From NCBI GenBank assembly GCA_035539135.1, contig DATLJD010000014.1, positions 62,001 to 126,000 of the forward strand: a stretch of DNA of 64,000 nt, given 5' to 3'. How positions within the stretch are numbered: the first letter of the stretch is position 1; the number at the start of each line of letters is the position of its first letter. The position numbers were made by a program, and so were the translations under genes. This DNA comes from JABFWF01 sp035539135 (lineage in GTDB: Bacteria > Pseudomonadota > Gammaproteobacteria > Xanthomonadales > Xanthomonadaceae). The notes beneath the pieces are model-generated. The model did not search any database, was not told where the DNA came from, and saw only the letters and a program-made list of their open reading frames with translations. Positions 49,464-58,103 of the stretch are shown here, in pieces.

Positions 49464-50798
49464 TCAGACCGCGTCCGACAGCGAGGTGAAGGTGAAGTCG
49501 CGCAGCTTCATCGGCGGCAGCATCATCACGATCGGTGACTCGTCGCCCTGCACGCGCACCGGCTTGCCCAGCTCCTCGATGTTGTTGAGCATGATCACCG
49601 GCGACTCGTTGAAGCGGAAGTTCTTCACCGGATACTTGATCTCGCCGTCCTCGATGTAGAAGGTGCCGTCGCGGGTGAGGCCGGTCAGCAGCACGGTCTG
49701 CGGGTCCACCATGCGGATGTACCAGGTGCGGGTGACCAGGATGCCCTTCTGGGTGGTGCGCACGAGGTCGGCGGTGGACTTGTCGCCGCCGGACATGATC
49801 AGGTTGCCGGGCGTGCCGACCGCGCGCTTGCCGTTCTTCTTCGCCCAGTAGCGCGAGTAGTTCAGCGCCATCACCTTGCCGTCCTGGACGATCGGCATGT
49901 CCTCGCGCGCGAGGCCCTCGTCGTCCCACGGCATCACCGGCACGTTCGGGTCCCACGGGTTCGCGCGCAGGTTGACGCGCGGATCGTAGACCTGCTCGCC
50001 GAGTTTGTTGCCGCCGCCCTTCTTCGACAGGAAGCTGCGTCCCTCGTCGGCCTGGCGGGCGTCGAAGAAGAACATCATGAACGAGACCAGGCCGGCGGCC
50101 GCTGCGGGCTCGAGGATCACGGTGTACTTGCCGGGCTCCAGCGCCTTTGCGCCGGACGAGCTCTTCGCCTTGCGCACCGCGATGTCGATGTCGCGCTTGG
50201 CGTCGAACTGGCGCGCGTCGCCGAGGTTGCGCCCGACCCAGCCCGAACCGCTGCCGTCCTGCGTGCGCACCGTGCAGGTGTAGTCCATCCCGCTGGCCTG
50301 CTGGTAGCCGAAGTTTCCCTTGCTGTTGGCGAAGGCCTCGAAGCGCTGGCCGTCCTGCAGGAAGCCGGCGGCGACCAGGTCCTGCGCCTTGCACGCGGCG
50401 ATCGAGTCGGCCGCGACCTGGGCACGGTATTCGGGGGTGATCGCGGCGGTGGCGGGGTTGAAGGTCGGGCTGGGCTTGTACGCCTGCTTCTCGACCGCCG
50501 GCATGAATTCCGGGTTCTCCGGCGCCAGCTTCGCCAGTTCCTCGGCGCGCCGCACCACCCGCTCCAGCGAGGCGTCGTCGAAGGAATTGATGGTGGCCAC
50601 GCCGGTGCGCTTGCCGTACGCCACCTGCACCGCGAGGTCGGTGTTGTCGACGATGCCGCTGGTGGAGACGTTGTTGAGGGCGAAGCGGATGTTGCCGTCC
50701 ACCGACCCCGTCAGCTGCGCGGTGCACTCGTCGGCCTTGCACAGGGCGATGACCTTGTCGAGGATGGCCTTGGCCTGCTCTTCGGTGAACATACCCAT
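49464..50798 (-). CDS. PmbA/TldE-like subunit of a TldD-type metalloprotease
   Basis: A 444-residue PmbA/TldE-family protein. As in TldE proteins, there is no HExxxH metal motif. It has the two-domain layout with a C-terminal half containing PWDDEGLARED, GTPGNLIMSGGDKS and TRTWYIRMVDPQT. In E. coli TldE pairs with TldD to form a heterodimeric peptidase that processes microcin B17 and other peptides. Unlike the TldD here, it has no signal peptide: it begins MGMFTEEQAKAILDKV and no in-frame upstream extension is available. It starts 18 bp after the tldD-like stop. Confidence 0.9.
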   Translation of the reverse strand: MGMFTEEQAKAILDKVIALCKADECTAQLTGSVDGNIRFALNNVSTSGIVDNTDLAVQVAYGKRTGVATINSFDDASLERVVRRAEELAKLAPENPEFMPAVEKQAYKPSPTFNPATAAITPEYRAQVAADSIAACKAQDLVAAGFLQDGQRFEAFANSKGNFGYQQASGMDYTCTVRTQDGSGSGWVGRNLGDARQFDAKRDIDIAVRKAKSSSGAKALEPGKYTVILEPAAAAGLVSFMMFFFDARQADEGRSFLSKKGGGNKLGEQVYDPRVNLRANPWDPNVPVMPWDDEGLAREDMPIVQDGKVMALNYSRYWAKKNGKRAVGTPGNLIMSGGDKSTADLVRTTQKGILVTRTWYIRMVDPQTVLLTGLTRDGTFYIEDGEIKYPVKNFRFNESPVIMLNNIEELGKPVRVQGDESPIVMMLPPMKLRDFTFTSLSDAV

Positions 50799-50816
50799 TG
50801 CGAACTCTCCTGAATG

Positions 50817-52448
50817 TCAGCCGAGGCTGCGCGCGCTGCTGATGACGTTGATGCCGTTGAAGCGTGCGGTGGCCGCGCCGTGCGAGACCGCCGACACCTG
50901 CTCGGGCTGGCCCTTGCCGTCGAAGAACGAGCCGTTGAGGCGGTAGTCGCGCTGGTCGCAGACGCCGGCGCAGGCGTTCCAGAACTCCGGCGTGCGCATC
51001 TGGTAGGTGACGTCCTCCAGCATGCGGGTGATCTCGCCGTTCTTGATCTCGTAGAACAGCTGGCCGCCGAACTGCGCGTTGTAGCGTTGCTGGTCGATCG
51101 AGAACGAGCCGTCGCCGATGATGTAGATGCCGTCCTCGACGTCCTTGATCATTTCCGCCGGCGTCAGCGGCTGCCTGCCCGGCTGCAGCGAGACATTGGG
51201 CATGCGCTGGAACTGCACGCTGGCCCAGGAGTCGGCGTAGCAGCAGCCCTGCGAGTGGTCGAGGCCGAGGAAGTGGGCCTGGTCGCGGATCGCCTGAAGG
51301 TTGACCAGCTTGCCGTCGCGAATGATGTCCCACTTCTGCGCGGGCACGCCCTCGTCGTCCCAGCCGACCGCGCCGAGGCTGCCCGGCTGCTGCTTGTCGG
51401 CGACGATGCTGACGTGCTCGCTGCCGTACTGGAACCGGTTCTTCACCTTGTCGAGGTCGACGAAGCTGGTGCCGGCGAAGTTGGCCTCGTAGCCGAGCAC
51501 GCGGTCGAGCTCGGTCGGGTGGCCGACCGATTCGTGGATGGTCAGCCACAGGTGCGAGGGATCCAGCACCAAGTCGTACTTGCCCGGCTTCACCGACGGC
51601 GCCTTGAGCTTCTCGCGCGCCTGCTTCGCGGCGGCGACGGCATCCTCCAGCATGTCGTAGGACGCGCCGTAGTTGACGATGCCGTTGGGCGAGACGTGCT
51701 TGCCGGAGGCGTCGCCGTCCAGGTACTCGAAGCCCATGCCCATCGGCGCCGACAGGCCGTCGCGGGTCTTGAACTTGCCGCTGGCCTTGTCGATCGCGGT
51801 GACGCTCATCGGCGCCCAGATGCGGTGGATGTCCTGGTCGATGTAGGAGCCGTCGGTGGAGGCGAAATACTTCTGTTCGTTGACCAGGAACAGCATCGAA
51901 TTGACGAAGTCGGCGCCGGCCTTGGTCGCCGCGGCGTTGACGCCGAGCAGCAGGTCGACCTTGTCCTTGATCGGCACTTCCATCGCATTCTTGCGGATCG
52001 GCGTGCGCCAGGACACTTCGCCCACGCCCTTCTGCGGCGCCAGTTCGACCGCCGCACTGCGGGTCTTCGCGTTGGCCTGGGCGATCGCCACGGCCTGCCT
52101 GGCGGCCTTGGCGGCGCCGTCGGTGGTCAGTTCGTTGGTGGCGGCGAAGCCCCACGCGCCGTTCGCGATCACGCGGATGCCGATCCCGGTGGACTCGGTG
52201 TTCACCACGTTCTGCACCTTGTCCTCGCGGGTGATCACGAACTGGCGCAGGTAGCGCCCGATGCGCGCGTCGCAGTAGGACGCGCCGGCGGCCTTCGCCG
52301 CGGCCATCGCGGCGTCCGCGATCGCCTTCTTGCGCGCGGGGTCCATGGTCTCGAGCAGGGCATCGGCCGCGATCACGCGGGTGCCGAAGGGGAGCATCAG
52401 GCCGGCGAGGCCGATGCCGCTGGCCTTGAGGAAGTCACGTCTGTGCAT
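50817..52448 (-). CDS. TldD-family metalloprotease with Tat signal
   Basis: A 543-residue TldD-family zinc protease. The catalytic metal motif HExxxH is His305-Glu306...His310 in TIHESVGHPTELD. The N-terminus MHRRDFLKASGIGLAGLMLP is a textbook twin-arginine signal (RRDFLK plus a mildly hydrophobic helix), so export of folded protein to the periplasm is predicted. E. coli TldD is cytoplasmic and lacks such a signal. A GTGGAGC ribosome site precedes the ATG. The preceding co-directional gene ends 153 bp upstream, leaving room for a promoter of its own. Confidence 0.92.
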   Translation of the reverse strand: MHRRDFLKASGIGLAGLMLPFGTRVIAADALLETMDPARKKAIADAAMAAAKAAGASYCDARIGRYLRQFVITREDKVQNVVNTESTGIGIRVIANGAWGFAATNELTTDGAAKAARQAVAIAQANAKTRSAAVELAPQKGVGEVSWRTPIRKNAMEVPIKDKVDLLLGVNAAATKAGADFVNSMLFLVNEQKYFASTDGSYIDQDIHRIWAPMSVTAIDKASGKFKTRDGLSAPMGMGFEYLDGDASGKHVSPNGIVNYGASYDMLEDAVAAAKQAREKLKAPSVKPGKYDLVLDPSHLWLTIHESVGHPTELDRVLGYEANFAGTSFVDLDKVKNRFQYGSEHVSIVADKQQPGSLGAVGWDDEGVPAQKWDIIRDGKLVNLQAIRDQAHFLGLDHSQGCCYADSWASVQFQRMPNVSLQPGRQPLTPAEMIKDVEDGIYIIGDGSFSIDQQRYNAQFGGQLFYEIKNGEITRMLEDVTYQMRTPEFWNACAGVCDQRDYRLNGSFFDGKGQPEQVSAVSHGAATARFNGINVISSARSLG

Positions 52449-52601
52449 CGTGTTGCTCCACGGTCAGGCCTGCCTCCGCGACGCGGAATGCGAGGGCGTG
52501 TGAAGGGTGAACCCGCCCGACTCTGCTGGCGGGGCCGGGGGAGGGTCAAGTGACCTTTGGCATAGCGGGCGCGATGGCGATCCGAACTCGCGACGGCGGG
52601 A

Positions 52602-53870
52602 TCATTCCGTCGGCGCGGTCGCCTGCGCCTGCGCCGGCGCGTCCGAGGCCGCGCCGCGCGCCACCACCGTGTTCGCGGCGAGGTCGGCGCTGACGTTGCC
52701 GACCGTCGCGAACACGTCGGGAATGGTGTCCACCGCCAGCATGATCGCGAGCGGCGCCACCGGCAGGCCCATCGCCTGGGTCACCGGCAGGTTGGTGGCG
52801 AGGAAGCTGACCTGGCCGGGCAGGCCGACCGAACCGAGGCTGATCACCACCGCCAGCGCCGCGCCGGTCGCCAGCTGCGCGGGGCCGAGTTCGATGCCGA
52901 ACGCCCACGCGATGAAGCAGGCCGAGGCGAGGTACTGGATCGGGCTGGTGATGCGGAACAGCGAGACCGCCATCGGCAGCACCAGGCCGGAGACCTCGCG
53001 CGGCTGGCCGAGGCGCTCGGCGCCCTGCAGCATCGCCGGCAGCGACGCCAGCGAGGACTGGGTGCTGGCCGCCACCGCCTGCGCCGGCGCCAGCGCGGTG
53101 GCGAAGCGGCGCAGGGTCTCGCCGCCCCACAGCACGGCGACCGCCAGCATCAGCGCGGTCACGGTGAGGTAGAGCAGGCATTCGAGCAGGATGTAGGCGC
53201 CGAGCGCGCCCAGGGTGGCCAGCCCGGCGCGCGCGCAGACCGCGAGGATCAGCGCGAACACGCCGAGCGGCGCGACCCACAGCACCCAGCGCACGACCAC
53301 GATCATCGCGTCGGCGATCGCCTGGAAGAAATCCACCAGCAACCTGCGCTGTTCGGCGCGCAAACGGGTGAGGGCGAAGCCGAGGAACAGCGCGAACACC
53401 ACCAGCGGCAGCATCGCCCCGGCGGCGGCCGCGGCGACCGCGTTGCTCGGCACGATCGCGGTGAGCGCGTCGGCCCAGCCGCCGGCGCCGGCGTTGGCGG
53501 CGACCGCGGCGTCGCTGGTGCCGTGCAGCGCCGCGGCCAGTTGCGGGTTGTGCGGAATCAGCGACAGCGCGGCCGGCGCGACCAGCACGGTGAAGGCGGC
53601 CGCCGCCGCCAGCAGCACCAGGAACACGATGATCGCGCGGCGGGCGGTGCGGCCGGAGTGGGCGGCGTCGCTGGCGGTGTTGACGCCGACCACGACCAGC
53701 GCCAGCACCAGCGGCACCACCGTCATCTGCAGCGCATTGAGCCAGAGCTTGCCGAAGGGCTGGGCGATCGCGGCGGCGCGCGCGCCCAGCGCCGGATCGA
53801 ACCAGGCCAGCAGCAGGCCGACGAGCGCGCCGGCGGCGAGGCCGGTGAGGATGCGGGTGGTCGCGCTCAT
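52602..53870 (-). CDS. Dicarboxylate/amino acid:cation symporter (DAACS family)
   Basis: A 422-residue transporter of the GltP/DctA family with about eight helices and two re-entrant hairpins. Family landmarks are NALQMTVVPLVLALVVVG, the serine-rich hairpin AASTQSSLASLPAML and the substrate/cation site ITSPIQYLASACFIA and TIPDVFATVGN. It would import glutamate, aspartate or a similar acid with Na+ or H+. It overlaps the L,D-transpeptidase-like gene by 4 bases; with an Ala-Glu epimerase in the same operon, uptake of Glu or small peptides fits. Confidence 0.88.
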   Translation of the reverse strand: MSATTRILTGLAAGALVGLLLAWFDPALGARAAAIAQPFGKLWLNALQMTVVPLVLALVVVGVNTASDAAHSGRTARRAIIVFLVLLAAAAAFTVLVAPAALSLIPHNPQLAAALHGTSDAAVAANAGAGGWADALTAIVPSNAVAAAAAGAMLPLVVFALFLGFALTRLRAEQRRLLVDFFQAIADAMIVVVRWVLWVAPLGVFALILAVCARAGLATLGALGAYILLECLLYLTVTALMLAVAVLWGGETLRRFATALAPAQAVAASTQSSLASLPAMLQGAERLGQPREVSGLVLPMAVSLFRITSPIQYLASACFIAWAFGIELGPAQLATGAALAVVISLGSVGLPGQVSFLATNLPVTQAMGLPVAPLAIMLAVDTIPDVFATVGNVSADLAANTVVARGAASDAPAQAQATAPTE

Positions 53871-54667
53871 CGCGTGGCCTCCGGTTCCGGCAGCCGCCAG
53901 GCCCGCCACAGGCGGCGGTACTCGGCCTGCGGCAGCAGCACGAACACCGGGTGCCGGTCCGCGTCCAGCCAGTGCAGCAGGGCCTGCATGGTCGGCGGCG
54001 CCATCGCGGTGCAGCCTGCGGTGGTCCTGTCCGGGCCTTTCCACAGGTGGGCGAAGATGCAGCTGCCGGCCTGCGGTCGGGCCTGCGCGTTGTGTTCGAT
54101 CACGAAGCCGAGCCGGTAGCGCTGGTCGCCGTCGGCGTGCAGGTCGCGGCGCATCGGCTCGCTGGAGCCCGCGACCGCCTCCGCGCCGACCTCGGCGGTG
54201 TCGACGATCCGGTTGTAGAGCGGCGAGGCCGGCACGTCCACGCACCAGTCGCCCGCATCCATCGGCGCATAGCGGAGGCCGGTGTCGGCGGTGTCGGCGT
54301 AGCCGAACGCCTCGCCGATCGCGAACACGCCGGCCGGACTGCGGCCGTCGCCCTCGCGCTTGACCGGCGCGTCGGTCCCGGCGGGGAGGTCGTGCAGGCC
54401 CACGCCCCAGGCGGCGCCGCTGCGGCCGATCACGATCGGTTCCGCCTCGCCGACCGGCGTCCAGCCGCCGTCCGCGCCGCGCTCGTAACGGCGCAGCGTG
54501 CCCTGGGTGCTGTTCCAGTCGGGAACGGCGACCAGGACGAGTTGTTGCGTGTTGCTCCAGCGGGTGGCGTCCCCGTTCGCCGCGGGCGCGTGCGCGCAGC
54601 CGGCGAGGGCGAGGGCGAAACAGAGGTTGGTCAGGCCGCGCCACGCGCGGGGGAAAAGCATCGGCAT
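53867..54667 (-). CDS. L,D-transpeptidase-like lipoprotein
   Basis: A 266-residue protein with a lipoprotein signal (lipobox LAGC near residue 22). The C-terminal half resembles YkuD/ErfK-type L,D-transpeptidases of the COG3786 kind: FGYADTADTGLRYAP, FVIEHNAQ, FAHLWKGPDRTTAGCTAM, where His and Cys are the expected catalytic residues. L,D-transpeptidases make 3-3 peptidoglycan cross-links or attach proteins to the wall. The start MPMLFPRAW sits directly at the lipoprotein signal. It is in an operon with an epimerase and a P60 endopeptidase that act on the same peptides. Confidence 0.8.
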   Translation of the reverse strand: MPMLFPRAWRGLTNLCFALALAGCAHAPAANGDATRWSNTQQLVLVAVPDWNSTQGTLRRYERGADGGWTPVGEAEPIVIGRSGAAWGVGLHDLPAGTDAPVKREGDGRSPAGVFAIGEAFGYADTADTGLRYAPMDAGDWCVDVPASPLYNRIVDTAEVGAEAVAGSSEPMRRDLHADGDQRYRLGFVIEHNAQARPQAGSCIFAHLWKGPDRTTAGCTAMAPPTMQALLHWLDADRHPVFVLLPQAEYRRLWRAWRLPEPEATR

Positions 54668-54680
54668 GGCGCTCCGGACG

Positions 54681-55529
54681 TCAGGGTTCCAGCAGTGGCT
54701 GGATGCGGTCGAGGTTGGCGAGCAGGCGCTCGCGGCGCTGGTCGCTGGTGGTGCACAGGCGCAGGAACACGCCGTCCAGCAGGTGCTGCAGCGCCGAGTG
54801 GTAAAGCAGCGGCTCGACATAGGCGAGCTCGTCGTGCGCGGACACCAGCAGCGGCAGGTCGGCGTGCGCACGCAGGGCGTTGGAGGTGTGGCGGGTCACC
54901 GTCACCACCACGCCGCCGCTGTCGCGGAAGTAGCGGCACAGCTGGCACAAGGTGGCCTGGCGGCCGTGCTCGGAGAACACCACCAGCACGTCGCCCGGCG
55001 CCGCCGCCGACAGGCTGGCGCTCATGTGCGCGGTGTCGAAGTTGTGCACGGTGAGGATGCCGAGCAGCGCCAGCCGCAGGGCGAAGGCGCGCGCGTGGAT
55101 GTCGTCGCCGCCGAGGCCGATCAGGAACACGCGCCCGGCGCTGCCGATCGCGTCGGCGACCGCGTCCAGCGACTCCGGCGGGTTGATCAGCCGGGTCTCC
55201 TCCTCGGCGGCGCTCTTGCGCCGCCACAGGTCGCCGGCGATCCCGGCGTCGGCAGCCGCGCCGGGCGCGGCCGTCCGCGCCGGCTCGCCGCCGTTCTCGG
55301 CGCGCGCGATCGCCTCGCCGACCGAGTACTTGAGGTCCGGGTAGCCGCGGAAACCGAGCTTCTGGCAGAACTTGACCACGCTCGACTGGCTGATGCCGAG
55401 CGCGTTGGCGAGCTGCTGCGAGGAGTAGTCGCGCAGCAGTTGCGCGTTCTCGAGGATGAAGTCCGCGATCCGGCGTTCGATCGCCGACATCTGGTCGCGC
55501 TCGGAGCGGATCTTCACCAGCGATGACAT
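54681..55529 (-). CDS. MurR/RpiR-family transcriptional regulator
   Basis: A 282-residue regulator with an N-terminal RpiR helix-turn-helix (1-77, YSSQQLANALGISQSSVVKFCQKLGF) and a C-terminal SIS phosphosugar-binding domain (about 125-255, VFLIGLGGDDIHARAFALRL, GDVLVVFSEHGRQ). MurR in E. coli senses MurNAc-6-phosphate. It lies between the epimerase and transpeptidase genes, 2 bp from the former, so it probably controls this operon and itself. Ligand and operator are not known. Confidence 0.9.
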   Translation of the reverse strand: MSSLVKIRSERDQMSAIERRIADFILENAQLLRDYSSQQLANALGISQSSVVKFCQKLGFRGYPDLKYSVGEAIARAENGGEPARTAAPGAAADAGIAGDLWRRKSAAEEETRLINPPESLDAVADAIGSAGRVFLIGLGGDDIHARAFALRLALLGILTVHNFDTAHMSASLSAAAPGDVLVVFSEHGRQATLCQLCRYFRDSGGVVVTVTRHTSNALRAHADLPLLVSAHDELAYVEPLLYHSALQHLLDGVFLRLCTTSDQRRERLLANLDRIQPLLEP

Positions 55530-55531
55530 GG

Positions 55532-56629
55532 TCAGGCCCCGATCGGCTCCAGCCCGCGTATCTCGCGGATGCCCAGCCCCGGCGCCTCGGTCACCGAGAT
55601 CTCGGACTCGTTGAAGATCACGCCCCCTTCGACCGGGTCATACTGGCACAGCGAGGGGCCGTCGAGGTCCACCTTGGTGATCACGTCGGCCTTGGCCACC
55701 GCCACGTGCACCGCGGCGGCCACGCTGATGCTGGTTTCCAGCATGCAGCCGATCATGCAGTCGATGCCGTGCATGCCGGCGATGTCGGCGATCCGCACCG
55801 CGTTGGAGATGCCGCCGGTCTTCATCAGCTTGATGTTGATGATGTCGGCCGCGCGCATGCGGATCAGCTCGATCACCTCCATCGGCCCGAACACGCTCTC
55901 GTCGGCCATGATCGGGGTGTGCACGCGTTCGGTGACGTAGCGCATGCCCTCCATGTCCTGGGCCTTGACCGGCTGCTCGACCAGCTCCAGCTTGACCCCG
56001 GCGTCCTCCAGCGTCTGCAGCGCGTACACCGCCTGCTTGGCGGTCCAGCCCTGGTTGGCGTCCAGGCGCAGCAGGGCGCGGCCCTCGACCGCGGCGTGGA
56101 TCGCCTTGACCCGCTCGATGTCCACGCCGATGTCCTTGCCGACCTTGATCTTGAGCGAGTCGAAGCCGCGCTCCACCGCCGCCAGCGAGTCGGCGACCAT
56201 CTTGTCGATGGTGTCCACGCTGATGGTGATGTCGGTGGTGATCACCGGATCGCCGCCGCCGAGCAGCTTGTACAGCGGCGCGCCGTACAGCTGGCCCCAC
56301 AGGTCGTAGAGCGCGATCTCCACCGCGGCCTTGGCGCTGGAGTTCTTCTCCATCGCCTGCTGGACCAGGCGGGTCAGGTGGTTGAGGTTGGCGACGTCCT
56401 CGCCGATCAGGCGCGGCGCGATGTAGGTGCGGATCGCCTCGACGATGGAGCCATGGGTGTCGCCGGTGATCACCGCGGTCGCCGGCGCCTCGCCGTGGCC
56501 GACGTGGCCGGTGTCGGTGCGGATCATCACCACGATGTCCTCGACCCGCTCGACCGTGCGCAGCGCGGTCTTGAACGGGGTCTTCAGCGGCACGCGGAGC
56601 ATGCCGAACTCGATGGCGGTGATCTTCAT
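55532..56629 (-). CDS. L-Ala-D/L-Glu epimerase (enolase superfamily)
   Basis: A 365-residue muconate-lactonising-subgroup enolase protein. The two catalytic Lys are in LKIKVGKD and INIKLMKTGG; metal ligands follow in LDANQGW, LVEQPVK and MADESVF. The sequence and operon fit the dipeptide epimerases that convert L-Ala-D-Glu from murein into L-Ala-L-Glu for degradation. It lies next to an NlpC/P60 endopeptidase, which would release such dipeptides, as in the Bacillus ykf operon. Other dipeptide specificities exist in the family, so the exact substrate is probable rather than certain. Confidence 0.87.
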   Translation of the reverse strand: MKITAIEFGMLRVPLKTPFKTALRTVERVEDIVVMIRTDTGHVGHGEAPATAVITGDTHGSIVEAIRTYIAPRLIGEDVANLNHLTRLVQQAMEKNSSAKAAVEIALYDLWGQLYGAPLYKLLGGGDPVITTDITISVDTIDKMVADSLAAVERGFDSLKIKVGKDIGVDIERVKAIHAAVEGRALLRLDANQGWTAKQAVYALQTLEDAGVKLELVEQPVKAQDMEGMRYVTERVHTPIMADESVFGPMEVIELIRMRAADIINIKLMKTGGISNAVRIADIAGMHGIDCMIGCMLETSISVAAAVHVAVAKADVITKVDLDGPSLCQYDPVEGGVIFNESEISVTEAPGLGIREIRGLEPIGA

Positions 56630-56639
56630 GCGGTTGCCT

Positions 56640-58091
56640 TCATGGGGCCGTGCCTTCCTGGTTGGCGGTCGGGCGGATGCGGACGATGCTGGTCATGACG
56701 TCGATGTAGCGCTCGCGCGCGTTGAAGCGCAGCGGGGTGAGCGGCGTCACCGAGACGCCGTTGAGGCCCATCGAATGCAGCCTGCCGTCGGCGCCCAGGT
56801 AGCGGCCGCCGTTGGTGTCGTGGATCACATAGGGCACGTCGCCAATGCGCCCGATCACCATCATCACGTGGCCCGGGATGTAGACGAGGTCGCCGACCTC
56901 AAGCGCGCGCGCGGCCGCCTCGCGGGTTGCGCGACCGTCCTTGTCGGTGAAGCGGACGTGGTCGAGGCCCGGGCTGACGCCCTGGTCGCTGGTGTTGCGC
57001 GGGAGCAGCACGCCCATGCTGCGGTAGACCTCGGAGACGAAGCCGCTGCAGTCGCGGGCGTTGTAGGAATGGCCCCAGCCGTAGCGTTCGCCGAGGAACT
57101 TGAAGGCCTGGCGGATGAGGTTGGCGCGGGTCAGCGGCAGGTAATCGCTCGCGGTGTCGGCGTTGCGCTGCACCAGCGCCGGCGCGAAGCCGAGCGAACC
57201 GTCGGCATTCCGCACCGGCAGCTCGACCGGCCAGGCGGTGTAGGGATGCTGGCCGTTGACCGGCTTGTCCGCCGCCACGTCCGCCAGCGGCACGCGCACG
57301 CCCATGTCCAGCTGCAGCTCGGAGACGCGCGGCTCCTCGGGCGTGAACACGGTGCGCACCTTGGCGCCGGTGACGACCCGGTAGGGGGCCTTTGCGGCAT
57401 AGCCGAGTACGGCGTCCTTCGCGCCTTCGGCGATCGCGTCCGCCTCGACCCACGCCGCGTAGCGCGGGCTGACCACGAACAGCCAGCTTCCGTCGCGGCT
57501 CGCGTGCACGATCGCGACCGGCGTACCGGGGAACAGCGCGCTTTCCTGGAAGCGGTCGATGTCGGTGTCGTCGTCGCTGGAGAACACCCGCAGCGCGGTC
57601 GGGAAACTGCGCAGCGCGGCACGGCGCACGGCGAGGCCGTAGCGGGTCGGCTGGCTGGCGGGAATCGCGTCCAGCGCGGCGTTGGCGACGATGGCGTCCA
57701 GCGCGCCGGCCGCCACCGGCCGGTGGTCCTCGCCGTACAGCGTGCGGGTCGGGCGGCGCGACAGCCCTTCGATCCAGTGCGCGACCTGCGCGCGGTCGAG
57801 CGTCGCCGGCAGCGCGGCGAGGTCGTGCAGGGAGTCGTCCACTTCGACCAGGCGCGCGTTGTTGGCCGCGATCCGCGCGCGGTCGAAGACCACCGCATCG
57901 GGCTGCTGGAGGCGGGCGATCCAGAAGTCCGGCGCGAGGTAGGCGTCCTCGACGCCGATCACGCCGCTGGCGGGAACCGCGAGGGTGGAGGCGGCGGCGC
58001 GCGGCAGCTCGCGCGCCGGGCTCGGCGCGGCCAGCAATGCGAGCGCGAGCGCCGCGGCGAGGGTGGGGAAGGACAGGCGCATGGCAGGCAT
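56640..58091 (-). CDS. NlpC/P60 endopeptidase with SH3-type domains
   Basis: A 483-residue exported cysteine peptidase. A Sec signal (about 1-27) is followed by an N-terminal NLPC_P60-associated domain, two SH3-like domains (about 160-320) and the C40 catalytic domain with Cys348 in NARDCSGFVSEVY and His408 in IPGHVMMVIG; the third polar residue is expected in HDTNGG. Proteins of this build are gamma-D-glutamyl-L-diamino-acid endopeptidases that free L-Ala-D-Glu from wall peptides. A second ATG three codons downstream is an alternative start. It lies 10 bp before the epimerase gene. Confidence 0.9.
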   Translation of the reverse strand: MPAMRLSFPTLAAALALALLAAPSPARELPRAAASTLAVPASGVIGVEDAYLAPDFWIARLQQPDAVVFDRARIAANNARLVEVDDSLHDLAALPATLDRAQVAHWIEGLSRRPTRTLYGEDHRPVAAGALDAIVANAALDAIPASQPTRYGLAVRRAALRSFPTALRVFSSDDDTDIDRFQESALFPGTPVAIVHASRDGSWLFVVSPRYAAWVEADAIAEGAKDAVLGYAAKAPYRVVTGAKVRTVFTPEEPRVSELQLDMGVRVPLADVAADKPVNGQHPYTAWPVELPVRNADGSLGFAPALVQRNADTASDYLPLTRANLIRQAFKFLGERYGWGHSYNARDCSGFVSEVYRSMGVLLPRNTSDQGVSPGLDHVRFTDKDGRATREAAARALEVGDLVYIPGHVMMVIGRIGDVPYVIHDTNGGRYLGADGRLHSMGLNGVSVTPLTPLRFNARERYIDVMTSIVRIRPTANQEGTAP

Positions 58092-58103
58092 CTCGGGCGG
58101 CCG

